DNA of 64,000 bases from Sphingomonas mollis (GTDB taxonomy: Bacteria > Pseudomonadota > Alphaproteobacteria > Sphingomonadales > Sphingomonadaceae). Where the stretch lies: assembly GCF_016427505.1 (NCBI RefSeq), contig NZ_JAELXS010000004.1, positions 1 to 64,000 of the forward strand, written 5' to 3'. Positions within the stretch are counted from its first letter, which is position 1. The number at the start of each line of letters is the position of its first letter. Shown here in pieces: positions 18,556-25,946 of this stretch. The notes beneath the pieces are model-generated. The model ran no database searches and had not been told where the DNA came from. It worked only from the letters and a program-made list of their open reading frames with translations. Position numbers and translations under genes: made by a program.

Positions 18556-19125
18556 TCAGGCGCGACGCAATTCCTGCAATCGCCAGCGGTTATGGAACGA
18601 CAGGATCGTCGTCGACAGCGGCGCGATATCGATCGCGAAGGTCGTCGCGATCGGCATGTCCAGCGCCGCTGCCAGCGCGGCCCGGACGACCGCCGGATGC
18701 GTGACCGCCAGTATCTTCCGATCCTCCGCCCCTTTGCACAGATCATCCAGCCACGCGCCCACCCGCAAAACCACCGCATCCATGCTCTCGCCGCCGGGCA
18801 TCGCTTCTTCCGGCGTGGCCAGCCACGCCATCAACATCGCCGGTTCCTCCAGCGACACGGCATCCAGCGACCGCCCTGTCCAGATGCCATGATCCCGGTC
18901 GCGCAGGGCAGGCTCCGGCATTGCGTCCAGCCCCAGCAACGCGGCGGTATCGCCCGCCGCCCGCGCCGGGCTGACGAAGCACATATCCAGCGTCGGTCCC
19001 GCCAGATCGAACTGCCGCACCTTCGCCTCGCCACCCGGATCGAGCGGCGCGTCCGCATCGGGGAAATCGCCCTGCCGCACCTGCGCCGTCGCCCCGGCAC
19101 ACAGCAAAACGAGACGGATGGACAT
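18556..19125 (-). CDS. Histidine-phosphatase-like protein with altered active site
   Basis: The 189-residue protein has the histidine-phosphatase fold pattern: an N-terminal strand with the active-site loop, RDHGIWTGRSLDAV (about 79), PGGESMDAV and the late ILAVTHPAVVRAAL. The N-terminal motif that should read RHG (or CHA in relatives that I recall beside cbtAB) reads CAGAT at residues 9-13 (codons TGT GCC GGG GCG ACG). The phosphate-accepting histidine is therefore absent, while the second-shell histidine in THP remains. It faces away from the cbtB riboswitch. It may be a binding or regulatory protein rather than an enzyme; this is inference. The intact phosphatase at 22315 probably does the alpha-ribazole step. 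Confidence 0.8.
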   Translation of the reverse strand: MSIRLVLLCAGATAQVRQGDFPDADAPLDPGGEAKVRQFDLAGPTLDMCFVSPARAAGDTAALLGLDAMPEPALRDRDHGIWTGRSLDAVSLEEPAMLMAWLATPEEAMPGGESMDAVVLRVGAWLDDLCKGAEDRKILAVTHPAVVRAALAAALDMPIATTFAIDIAPLSTTILSFHNRWRLQELRRA

Positions 19126-19164
19126 GATGAACTCCTGATCTGTTGACGCCACCACGACGAACCG

Positions 19165-19270
19165 CCACAACACAGCGATCGGAGCCGGGCGGGAAGCCGG
19201 TGAAATTCCGGCGCGGTCGCGCCACTGTGATCGGCAGGCAACGTCCTGTCGAGAGTCAGACCCCGCCCGG
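19165..19270 (+). promoter_or_regulatory. Cobalamin riboswitch upstream of cbtB-cbtA
   Basis: A second, shorter B12 riboswitch: GGGAAGCCGGTGAAATTCCG (19191-19210), the core GGTCGCGCCACTGTGAT (19215-19231) and a closing GAGAGTCAGACC (19251-19262). It ends about 50 nt before the cbtB ribosome site GGCGGGAG, so CCCGCC pairing with that site is a possible translational switch. It should control the cbtB-cbtA-cobO-DUF1636-cobT-phosphatase-cobS run. Promoter elements are not evident in the short gap to the divergent phosphatase gene. Confidence 0.9.
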
Positions 19271-19318
19271 CACCTCCACCTTCGATCCGGGCGCGCTTTC
19301 CCGGCGGGAGAAATGACC

Positions 19319-19546
19319 ATGGCCAGCGTTGCCGCCACTTTCGACGATCCGTTCGTACCCGCCGGCACGGTGCCCGCAATACCCGTCGCCGATATCGCGC
19401 CATGGGCCGTCTTCGCCACGCTCGTCGCGCTGATCTTCCTGTATTTCGTCAGCACCGAACAGGGCGCGTTCGCCGTGTTCAAGGGCATGTACGTCCACGA
19501 ATTCGTCCATGACGGTCGTCATCTGCTGGGCTTTCCCTGCCACTAG
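19319..19546 (+). CDS. cbtB: CbtB, small cobalt-transport membrane protein
   Basis: The roughly 75-residue protein has one transmembrane helix (about WAVFATLVALIFLYFVS). It ends in a histidine-rich tail, HEFVHDGRHLLGFPCH, typical of CbtB, which is thought to bind cobalt and work with CbtA in uptake. Two in-frame ATGs exist, at 19313 and 19319. The site GGCGGGAG ends 8 nt before 19319, so the second is chosen. It is the first gene after the cobalamin riboswitch and sits 15 bp before cbtA. Confidence 0.9.
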   Translation: MASVAATFDDPFVPAGTVPAIPVADIAPWAVFATLVALIFLYFVSTEQGAFAVFKGMYVHEFVHDGRHLLGFPCH

Positions 19547-19561
19547 GACGGGGTTTCCACG

Positions 19562-20290
19562 ATGACGAAACATCTCCTCTGGCGGGGTATGCTCGCCGGA
19601 TCGATCGGCGCGCTCGTCGCCGCCACGCTGGCGCTGCTGTTCGCCGAGCCATCGATCGACGCCGCCATCGCGTTCGAGGCGCACCGCGCCGCGCATGCGA
19701 TGTCAGGCATGGCCGACGAGGAACTGGTCAACCGCACGACTCAAAAGGGCCTCGGCCTATACACCGCGATGATCGTCTACGGTGCGGCGCTGGGCGGTCT
19801 GTTCGCGATCGTCTTCGCCGCTGCCTATGGGCGGCTGGGCCAGTTGGGGCCGCGCAGTATGTCACTGCTGATGGCGCTGGCGGCGTTTGTGGTGATCGTG
19901 GCGGTGCCTGCGATCAAATACCCGCCGACGCCCCCGGCGGTCGGTCTGCACGAGACGGTGCGCCTGCGCACGGGCGCCTATTTTGCGATGCTCGCCTGTT
20001 CGCTGATCGCGGCGATCGGCGGCATCACCGCCTTTCGTCGGATGGCCGGTCGCCATGCGCTGATGGATAGGCTGGCGATCGGGTTGCTCGCCTTCATCGC
20101 CATCGTCGCTTTGTTGCAGGCGTTGCTGCCGGTGATCGATGAAGTGCCGGGCGATTTCCCCGCGACATTGCTCTGGCAATTCCGCGTCGCCGCGATCGGC
20201 ACGCAGGGAGCGTTCTGGCTGGTGATGGGATACGCGTTCGGCCGGTTCGCGGAACGGCTTCTGCTCGCACGGAATGGCGCGTTTCAATGA
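19562..20290 (+). CDS. cbtA: CbtA, cobalt transporter membrane subunit
   Basis: The 242-residue protein has about five to six hydrophobic helices: WRGMLAGSIGALVAATLALL at the start, then AMIVYGAALGGLFAIVFAAAY, LLMALAAFVVIVAVPAIKYP, a central YFAMLACSLIAAIGGI and two near the C-terminus. IKYPPTPPAVG is the CbtA signature region. The riboswitch-controlled CbtB-CbtA pair is predicted to import cobalt for the CobN chelatase. It overlaps cobO by four bases. Confidence 0.92.
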   Translation: MTKHLLWRGMLAGSIGALVAATLALLFAEPSIDAAIAFEAHRAAHAMSGMADEELVNRTTQKGLGLYTAMIVYGAALGGLFAIVFAAAYGRLGQLGPRSMSLLMALAAFVVIVAVPAIKYPPTPPAVGLHETVRLRTGAYFAMLACSLIAAIGGITAFRRMAGRHALMDRLAIGLLAFIAIVALLQALLPVIDEVPGDFPATLLWQFRVAAIGTQGAFWLVMGYAFGRFAERLLLARNGAFQ

Positions 20291-20898
20291 GCGACGACAC
20301 CGACCGCAACGCGCGCCACGCCGACAAGATGAAGAAGGTTCAGGCCGCCCGCCAGACCATGATGGCGACCCGGACGGCTGAGAAGGGGCTGCTGATCGTC
20401 CACACCGGCCCGGGCAAGGGCAAATCCACCGCCGCCTTCGGCATGGCGGTGCGCGCGATGGGCCATGGCATGAAGGTCGGCATCGTCCAGTTCGTGAAGG
20501 GCGCGATGACGACCGGCGAGCGCGTGATCTTCGACGCGTTTCCTGATCTCGTCTCGTTCCGCCCCATGGGCGAAGGCTTCACCTGGGATACGCAGGACCG
20601 CGCCCGCGACATCGCCACCGCCCGCACCGCGTGGGACGAAGTGTGCCGGCTGATCGACGATCCCGACATCGCGGTGGTGATCGCCGACGAACTCAACATC
20701 GTGCTGCGCTACGATTACCTGCCGCTGGACGAGGTGCTGGCGGCCGTGACCGCCCGCGCGCCGATGAAGCACATCGTGGTTACCGGCCGCAACGCGCCCG
20801 ATGCGCTGATCGAGGCGGCCGATCTGGTGACCGAGATGACGCAGGTCAAACACCCGTTCCGCGGCGGGATCAAGGCGCAGGCGGGGATCGAATTCTGA
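20287..20898 (+). CDS. cobO: Cob(I)yrinic acid a,c-diamide adenosyltransferase CobO
   Basis: The 203-residue CobA/CobO-type ATP:corrinoid adenosyltransferase attaches the 5'-deoxyadenosyl upper ligand to Co(I) corrinoid. The P-loop TGPGKGKST is at residues 40-48. FVKGAMTTGER, WDTQD, VIADELNIVLRYDYLPLDEVL and the VTGRNAPDALIEAADLVTEM block complete the family pattern. The reductase that makes the Co(I) form (CobR) was not found in the window. The stop shares one base with the next ATG. Confidence 0.95.
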   Translation: MSDDTDRNARHADKMKKVQAARQTMMATRTAEKGLLIVHTGPGKGKSTAAFGMAVRAMGHGMKVGIVQFVKGAMTTGERVIFDAFPDLVSFRPMGEGFTWDTQDRARDIATARTAWDEVCRLIDDPDIAVVIADELNIVLRYDYLPLDEVLAAVTARAPMKHIVVTGRNAPDALIEAADLVTEMTQVKHPFRGGIKAQAGIEF

Positions 20899-21308
20899 TG
20901 CAACTGAAGACCGTCGAGAACCGGCCGGCGATCGTCGCCTGCAACAGCTGCCGCTTCACCGCCGACGACCGCGAGGATGGCGACGGCCGACGCGGCGGCG
21001 CCCGGCTGGCGGCGGCGCTCCATGCCGTGAAGGCGAGCGATCCCGCCTATGGTGATGTCGCCGTGCAGGAGATGCCGTGCCTGTTCGCCTGCACCGAATT
21101 CTGCACCGTGCATCTGCGCGCCCCCGGCAAGGTCGGCTACGTCCTCGGCCGCTTCACCCCTGACGAGGATGCGGCCCGCGCGATCCTCGATTACGCCGCG
21201 CTTTATGCCGACAGCGACGTCGGGCAGGTGCCGTTCAAGCAATGGCCGGCGGGCGTAAAGGGCCATTTCATCACGCGCACCCCGCCCGAGGGGTTCGTGG
21301 TGGAATGA
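20898..21308 (+). CDS. DUF1636 putative metal-binding protein
   Basis: The 136-residue protein belongs to DUF1636, a cysteine-containing family often seen in alphaproteobacterial cob clusters. Cysteines in ACNSC (about residues 15-19) and in MPCLFACTEFCTVHL (about 62-76) resemble thioredoxin-like [2Fe-2S] ferredoxin ligands. A metal-binding or electron-transfer role, perhaps in corrinoid reduction before CobO, is inference. Its setting between cobO and cobT in an overlapping operon supports a cobalamin role. No signal peptide is seen. Confidence 0.8.
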   Translation: MQLKTVENRPAIVACNSCRFTADDREDGDGRRGGARLAAALHAVKASDPAYGDVAVQEMPCLFACTEFCTVHLRAPGKVGYVLGRFTPDEDAARAILDYAALYADSDVGQVPFKQWPAGVKGHFITRTPPEGFVVE

Positions 21309-22318
21309 CCGCCTTCCCCTCCATCGCCGCATTCGAGATGGCGCTTGCTAATCTGCCGCCGCCCGACGCCGCCAGCCGCGCCGCCGCCGGCCATCGGCAG
21401 GACATGCTAACCAAGCCGCCGGGGTCGCTCGGTCGCCTGGAGGAGATCGCGATCTTCATGGCGGGGTGGCAGGGGCGTACTCGCCCTCGCCTCGACAAGG
21501 GACGCGCGGTCGTCCTCGCCGGCAACCACGGCGTTGCCACGCGTGGCGTCAGCGCCTTTCCCGCAAGCGTCACGGCCCAGATGGTCGCCAATTTCGATGC
21601 GGGCGGTGCCGCGATCAACGCGCTGGCGGCGGCGGCCGGTCTCGATCTGCGGATCGTCGCGATCGATCTCGACCGGCCGACGATGGACTTCACGCAAGGT
21701 CCGGCGATGGATGCCGCCGATTGCCTCGCCGCGCTGAACATCGGCGCGGCCGCCGTCGATGCCGATCTCGACCTGCTGGTGCTGGGGGAAATGGGCATCG
21801 CCAATTCGACCGCCGCCGCCGCCCTGTGCGCCGCGAGCTTCGGCGGGTCCGCCGCCGAGTGGGCAGGCCCCGGCACCGGCGTCCAAGGCACCGCGTTGGC
21901 CAACAAGATCGCCGTCATCGACGCCGCGCTGGCCGTCCACCGACCGGCCGCAACCTCACCGTTCGACATCCTGTGCCGGCTGGGCGGACGCGAGATCGCC
22001 GCGATCGTCGGCGCGATCGTCGCGGCGCGACACGCCGGCGTCCCCGTCCTGCTCGACGGTTTCATCTGTTGCAGCGCCCTCGCCCCCTTCATCGGCGCGC
22101 ATCCCGATATCGCCGATCATTGTCTGGCCGGTCATTGCTCCACCGAACCCGGCCATGCCCGGCTACTCGAACGGTTGCGGCTGGAACCGCTGCTGTCGCT
22201 GAACCTGCGGCTGGGCGAGGGCAGTGGCGCGGCGGTGGCGGCGGGCATCGTCCGCGCTGCGCTGGCCGCGCATGACGGGATGGCGACCTTTGCCGAAGCG
22301 GGTGTCGCGACCGCGTGA
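21305..22318 (+). CDS. cobT: Nicotinate-nucleotide:dimethylbenzimidazole phosphoribosyltransferase
   Basis: The 337-residue enzyme (CobT; CobU in Pseudomonas nomenclature) makes alpha-ribazole phosphate from the DMB produced by BluB. KPPGSLGRLEEIA (about 37-49), VVLAGNHGV and ALNIGAAAV are present. LGEMGIANSTAAAAL and GPGTGVQG mark the active site. The general-base glutamate lies in RLGEGSGAAVA at about E305. ATGA and GTGA overlaps link it to the DUF1636 gene and the phosphatase. Confidence 0.96.
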   Translation: MTAFPSIAAFEMALANLPPPDAASRAAAGHRQDMLTKPPGSLGRLEEIAIFMAGWQGRTRPRLDKGRAVVLAGNHGVATRGVSAFPASVTAQMVANFDAGGAAINALAAAAGLDLRIVAIDLDRPTMDFTQGPAMDAADCLAALNIGAAAVDADLDLLVLGEMGIANSTAAAALCAASFGGSAAEWAGPGTGVQGTALANKIAVIDAALAVHRPAATSPFDILCRLGGREIAAIVGAIVAARHAGVPVLLDGFICCSALAPFIGAHPDIADHCLAGHCSTEPGHARLLERLRLEPLLSLNLRLGEGSGAAVAAGIVRAALAAHDGMATFAEAGVATA

Positions 22319-22878
22319 CCACGCCGGTCGCCGTCCATCTGATGCGGCACGGCACGCCGACGCTGACCGGCCGGTTGCTCGGCAGAACGGATTGCCCCGT
22401 CACCGACGACGGCCTGACCGCCTGCCGCACCGCCGCCGCCCGCCTCGACGTTGAGGCAATCCACACCTCCGACCTGATCCGCGCGCACGCCTGCGCCAAC
22501 GCCGCCGCTACCGCCCTGACCGTGCCGGTCCATGTCGACCCCCGCTGGCGCGAACTGGATTTCGGCGAATGGGACGGTCGCGCGCCGGCGGACTGCGATA
22601 GCGAGGCGCTGGCCAGCTTCTGGGCCGATCCCGATGCCTGCCCCCCGCCCGGCGGCGAGCGCTGGTCCGCGTTGCTCGCCCGCGTCACCGAAGCCTTGGC
22701 GCAGATCGACCGACCGACACTGGTGATGACGCATGGCGGTGCGATGCGCGCCGCGCTGGCGGTGATCGGCGGGTTGGATACGCGACAGATCTGGGCGTTC
22801 GACCTGCCCTATGCCTGCATCCTCTCGCTGAACCTCTGGCCGGGCACCGGCGGACAGATCATCGGACTGTCGCGGTGA
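22315..22878 (+). CDS. Alpha-ribazole phosphatase-type histidine phosphatase
   Basis: The 187-residue histidine phosphatase carries an intact LMRHGTP motif (His at about 11), RWRELDFGEWDGR (about 77-89) and VMTHGGAMRAAL (about 139). Placed between cobT and cobS, it probably removes the phosphate from alpha-ribazole 5'-phosphate (the enterobacterial CobC role). The start is GTG at 22315, overlapping the cobT stop. It contrasts with the paralogue at 18556-19125, whose catalytic histidine is missing. The symbol cobC is avoided because the threonine-phosphate decarboxylase at 25947 also bears that name. Confidence 0.9.
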   Translation: MTTPVAVHLMRHGTPTLTGRLLGRTDCPVTDDGLTACRTAAARLDVEAIHTSDLIRAHACANAAATALTVPVHVDPRWRELDFGEWDGRAPADCDSEALASFWADPDACPPPGGERWSALLARVTEALAQIDRPTLVMTHGGAMRAALAVIGGLDTRQIWAFDLPYACILSLNLWPGTGGQIIGLSR

Positions 22879-23588
22879 AGTGCCTGTTGCTGGCAACCGG
22901 CTTCCTGACGCGGATACCGGTTCCCGCCATCACGGTGCCGCCCGCCGATTTCGCCGCGACGATCCGCTATTATCCGATCGTCGGCCTGTTGATCGGCTTC
23001 ACCGTGGCGGTCGTCGGCTGGATGGGCGCGCAGGTCGATCCGTGGCTCGGTGCGCTAGCCGCGCTGACGATGTGGGTCGGTATCACCGGCGCGCTGCATC
23101 TCGATGGTCTGGGCGATCTCGCCGATGGGCTGGGCGCCGCGCATGGCGATCGCACCCGCCTGATCGCGGTGATGGCCGATCCGCATATCGGCAGTTTCGG
23201 CGTGGTCGCGATCGTCCTGCAATTGCTGGCCAAGCTCGTCCTGCTCCACGCGCTGTCGCCGATGGCGTGGTGGCCGCTGATCCTGCTGCCCTTCGCCGCA
23301 CGGATCGGCCCGCTCGTCTGGGCGCGGTGGTTGCCGCCGCTGAAACCCGGTCTCGGCGCCAGCGTCGCCGGCGCGGTGCGCTATCGCGACCTGATCGGCT
23401 GGGGAGCGGTATGGACAGGCGCCTGTGCCCTGCTGCCTGCGCTGATCGTCACGCCGTTGCTGATCGGCGGGTGGGCCCTTTACCTTCGCCACCGGATGGG
23501 CGGCATCAACGGCGACGCCCATGGCGCCGGCATCGAGTTGGTCGAAACTGCCCTGCTGCTAATCCTGATGATCGCCAGCCGTCTGTGA
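22875..23588 (+). CDS. cobS: Adenosylcobinamide-GDP ribazoletransferase CobS
   Basis: The 237-residue membrane enzyme (CobS; CobV in Pseudomonas) joins AdoCbi-GDP and alpha-ribazole in the last step. GFLTRIPVP at the start, RYYPIVGLLIG, the metal-binding LHLDGLGDLADGLGA (about 75-89) and MGGINGDAHGAGIELVE near the end are diagnostic. Several transmembrane helices are evident. The start is GTG at 22875, overlapping the preceding stop. Its last 30 bases overlap the end of the convergent cobQ. Confidence 0.95.
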   Translation: MKCLLLATGFLTRIPVPAITVPPADFAATIRYYPIVGLLIGFTVAVVGWMGAQVDPWLGALAALTMWVGITGALHLDGLGDLADGLGAAHGDRTRLIAVMADPHIGSFGVVAIVLQLLAKLVLLHALSPMAWWPLILLPFAARIGPLVWARWLPPLKPGLGASVAGAVRYRDLIGWGAVWTGACALLPALIVTPLLIGGWALYLRHRMGGINGDAHGAGIELVETALLLILMIASRL

Positions 23589-25028
23589 CAGGGCGAGCAG
23601 CGCATCGATATCCATATGCCGTTCCAATTCGACCGCGATCGCATCCAGCGCCACATCGATCGAGGCACGATGATCCGGCCCGGTCGCCTCCGCACCGATC
23701 GCCGCCAGCCACGCCCGCCGCTGCGTAGCAAGACCCAGCAAGCCGTGCACGTAACTACCGCTGACCAGCCCATCGGCGCTGATCGCCCCATCGCAGCGTC
23801 CGTCATCGAACAACGCCACCGGCCGGCCGGTATCGGCACCCTCGGTCCGGCCGAGATGCATCTCATACCCCTCGAACCGCGCCCCCAGCGCCGTACCGCT
23901 CACCTCCACCAGCGCCTTGCTGCCGCCCAGCACCGTATCCACCGCCAGCAATCCCAGTCCCGCAACGCTCGCCACCGGCCCCTCCGCCCCCTCCGGATCG
24001 GCGATCGTCCGCCCCAGCATCTGATACCCGCCGCATAGCCCCAATATCGGCCGCCCCCGCCGATGATGCGCGAGGATGTCGATGTCCCATCCCTGCGCCT
24101 GCACAAAGGCCATGTCGGCTATCGTCGCCTTCGACCCCGCCAGCACGATCAGGCTCGCTTCCCCCGGAATGGCCTGTCCGGGCGGCACCATCATCAGTTC
24201 CACCCCCGGCTCCAGCCGCAACGGGTCGAGATCGTCGAAATTGGCGATATGCGCGGTGATCGGACACGCGACGATCACCCGCCCGTCCGATCGCGCGACC
24301 GGCCGCTGCAACACGACCGCGTCCTCGCTCGGCAACCGGGCGGCATCGACCAGCCACGGCACCACGCCATAACCGCGCCAGCCGGTGCGCTCCTCGATCG
24401 CGCGATAGCCATTCTCAAACAGCGCCGGATCGCCCCGAAACTTGTTCACCAGAAACCCGTGGATCATCGCCGCGTCCGCCGGATCGATCACCGCGCGCGT
24501 GCCGACCAGCGAGGCGATCACGCCGCCCCGGTCGATATCGCCGATCAGGATCACGGGCACGCCAGCCGCCCGCGCAAAGCCCATATTGGCGATGTCGCCG
24601 CCACGCAGGTTGATTTCTGCCGGCGATCCCGCGCCCTCGACCATGACGATGTCCGCGGCCGCCGCCAGTCGGCGATAGCTGTCCATCACCTCGTCCAGCA
24701 GCCCCTCGCGCCCCTCGCGCCAGCGCGCCGCCGTCAGGATGCCGCGCACCTGTCCATGCACCACCAGTTGCGACGTACGATCGCCCTGCGGCTTCAGCAG
24801 CACGGGGTTCATGTCGACATGCGGCGTCACCCGCGCCGCTATCGCCTGCATCGCCTGCGCCCGGCCGATCTCGCCGCCCTCGGGCGTCACTGCCGCGTTG
24901 GTCGACATGTTCTGCGGCTTGAACGGCCGCACGCTCAACCCCCGATTGGCGAGCGCCCGGCACAGGCCGGCGACAAGTACCGACTTGCCGACGTCCGACC
25001 CCGTCCCCTGCAACATCACAGCAGCCAT
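23559..25028 (-). CDS. cobQ: Cobyric acid synthase CobQ
   Basis: The 489-residue glutamine amidotransferase amidates the b, d, e and g side chains of adenosylcobyrinic acid a,c-diamide. The N-terminal MLQGTGSDVGKS P-loop, FKPQNMSTNAAVTPEGGEIGRAQ and GAGSPAEINLRGGDIANMGFA are family blocks. The glutaminase half has the nucleophile in ILGLCGGYQMLG and a late SGSYVHGLLG histidine. The ATG at 25028 is the homologous start. It overlaps cobD by 13 bp upstream and the opposite-strand cobS by 30 bp at its end. Confidence 0.95.
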   Translation of the reverse strand: MAAVMLQGTGSDVGKSVLVAGLCRALANRGLSVRPFKPQNMSTNAAVTPEGGEIGRAQAMQAIAARVTPHVDMNPVLLKPQGDRTSQLVVHGQVRGILTAARWREGREGLLDEVMDSYRRLAAAADIVMVEGAGSPAEINLRGGDIANMGFARAAGVPVILIGDIDRGGVIASLVGTRAVIDPADAAMIHGFLVNKFRGDPALFENGYRAIEERTGWRGYGVVPWLVDAARLPSEDAVVLQRPVARSDGRVIVACPITAHIANFDDLDPLRLEPGVELMMVPPGQAIPGEASLIVLAGSKATIADMAFVQAQGWDIDILAHHRRGRPILGLCGGYQMLGRTIADPEGAEGPVASVAGLGLLAVDTVLGGSKALVEVSGTALGARFEGYEMHLGRTEGADTGRPVALFDDGRCDGAISADGLVSGSYVHGLLGLATQRRAWLAAIGAEATGPDHRASIDVALDAIAVELERHMDIDALLALSQTAGDHQD

Positions 25029-25933
25029 GCAACACCCCCCGCGACGATCCAGAGCAACAGACACGCCCGCCGATAGACCGACAGCGCGCGATATACGTCG
25101 CCCGCATCCAGCGCGACCCGCCCTTCCCCGATCCACGGCTTGTCGGCAACCGCACCGTCATAAGCAACCGGCCCGGCCAGCCGGATGCCCAGCGCCCCCG
25201 CCATCGCCGCCTCCGTCCAACCGGCATTGGGGGAAGCGTGCCGCCGTGCATCGCGCATCATGACCCGCCAGCCACCGCCCCCCGCCAGACACAGGATCGC
25301 GCCACCGATTCTCGCCGGGATCAGATTGGCGACATCGTCCAACCGTGCCGATGCCCAGCCGAACGCGCGCCATCGCTCCTCGCGATGGCCGATCAGGCTG
25401 TCGGCGGTGTTGACGCCCTTATATCCCCACAAACCCGGCAAACCCGCCGCCAACAGCCAGAACAGCGGCGCGGCGATACCGTCGCAGAAGCTCTCAGACA
25501 GGCTTTCGATCGCTGCCCGCGCGACCCCCGCCTCGTCCAGTTGCTCGACATCGCGACCAACGATCTTACCCACCGCCGTCTGCGCCGCTTTCAGATCGTG
25601 TTGCGCCAACGCCGCAGCGACGGGGCGCACGTGATCGTCCAGACTGCGCTGCGCCAATCCCGGAAAGGCCAGCAAGGCGATGCCCAGCCAACTCCAAGGG
25701 CCAAGCAGCCATGGCATCACCCTCGCTGCCAGCCAGCCAACCCCTGCGCCGATAGCCACCACCAGCACGATCGTCACCACACCCGCCACCCGCCGCCAGC
25801 GATCGGAAAATGCCGGCCGGTTCCACCACGCCTCGCACGCGCCGATCAGCCGCGCGAAACCGCCGACCGGATGGCCGATCCGCGCATAGACGCTCGCCGG
25901 CCAACCAACCGCCGCATCCAGCATCAGCGCCAC
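25016..25933 (-). CDS. cobD: Adenosylcobinamide-phosphate synthase CobD/CbiB
   Basis: The roughly 305-residue membrane protein couples adenosylcobyric acid to the aminopropanol linker. LMLDAAVGWP, ARIGHPVGGFARLI, SLSESFCDGIAAPLFWLL, KGVNTADSLIGHR and LDDVANLIPARIGG are CbiB motifs, with several hydrophobic helices. The start is uncertain. Family-like sequence (EPVALVAL) seems to begin at about 25948, but no ATG, GTG or TTG is in frame there. The GTG at 25933, 13 bp after the cobC stop, is the longest plausible non-overlapping start; ATG 25924 and ATG 25996 (inside cobC) are alternatives. Confidence 0.88.
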   Translation of the reverse strand: MALMLDAAVGWPASVYARIGHPVGGFARLIGACEAWWNRPAFSDRWRRVAGVVTIVLVVAIGAGVGWLAARVMPWLLGPWSWLGIALLAFPGLAQRSLDDHVRPVAAALAQHDLKAAQTAVGKIVGRDVEQLDEAGVARAAIESLSESFCDGIAAPLFWLLAAGLPGLWGYKGVNTADSLIGHREERWRAFGWASARLDDVANLIPARIGGAILCLAGGGGWRVMMRDARRHASPNAGWTEAAMAGALGIRLAGPVAYDGAVADKPWIGEGRVALDAGDVYRALSVYRRACLLLWIVAGGVAWLL

Positions 25934-25946
25934 CAGAGCGACCGGC

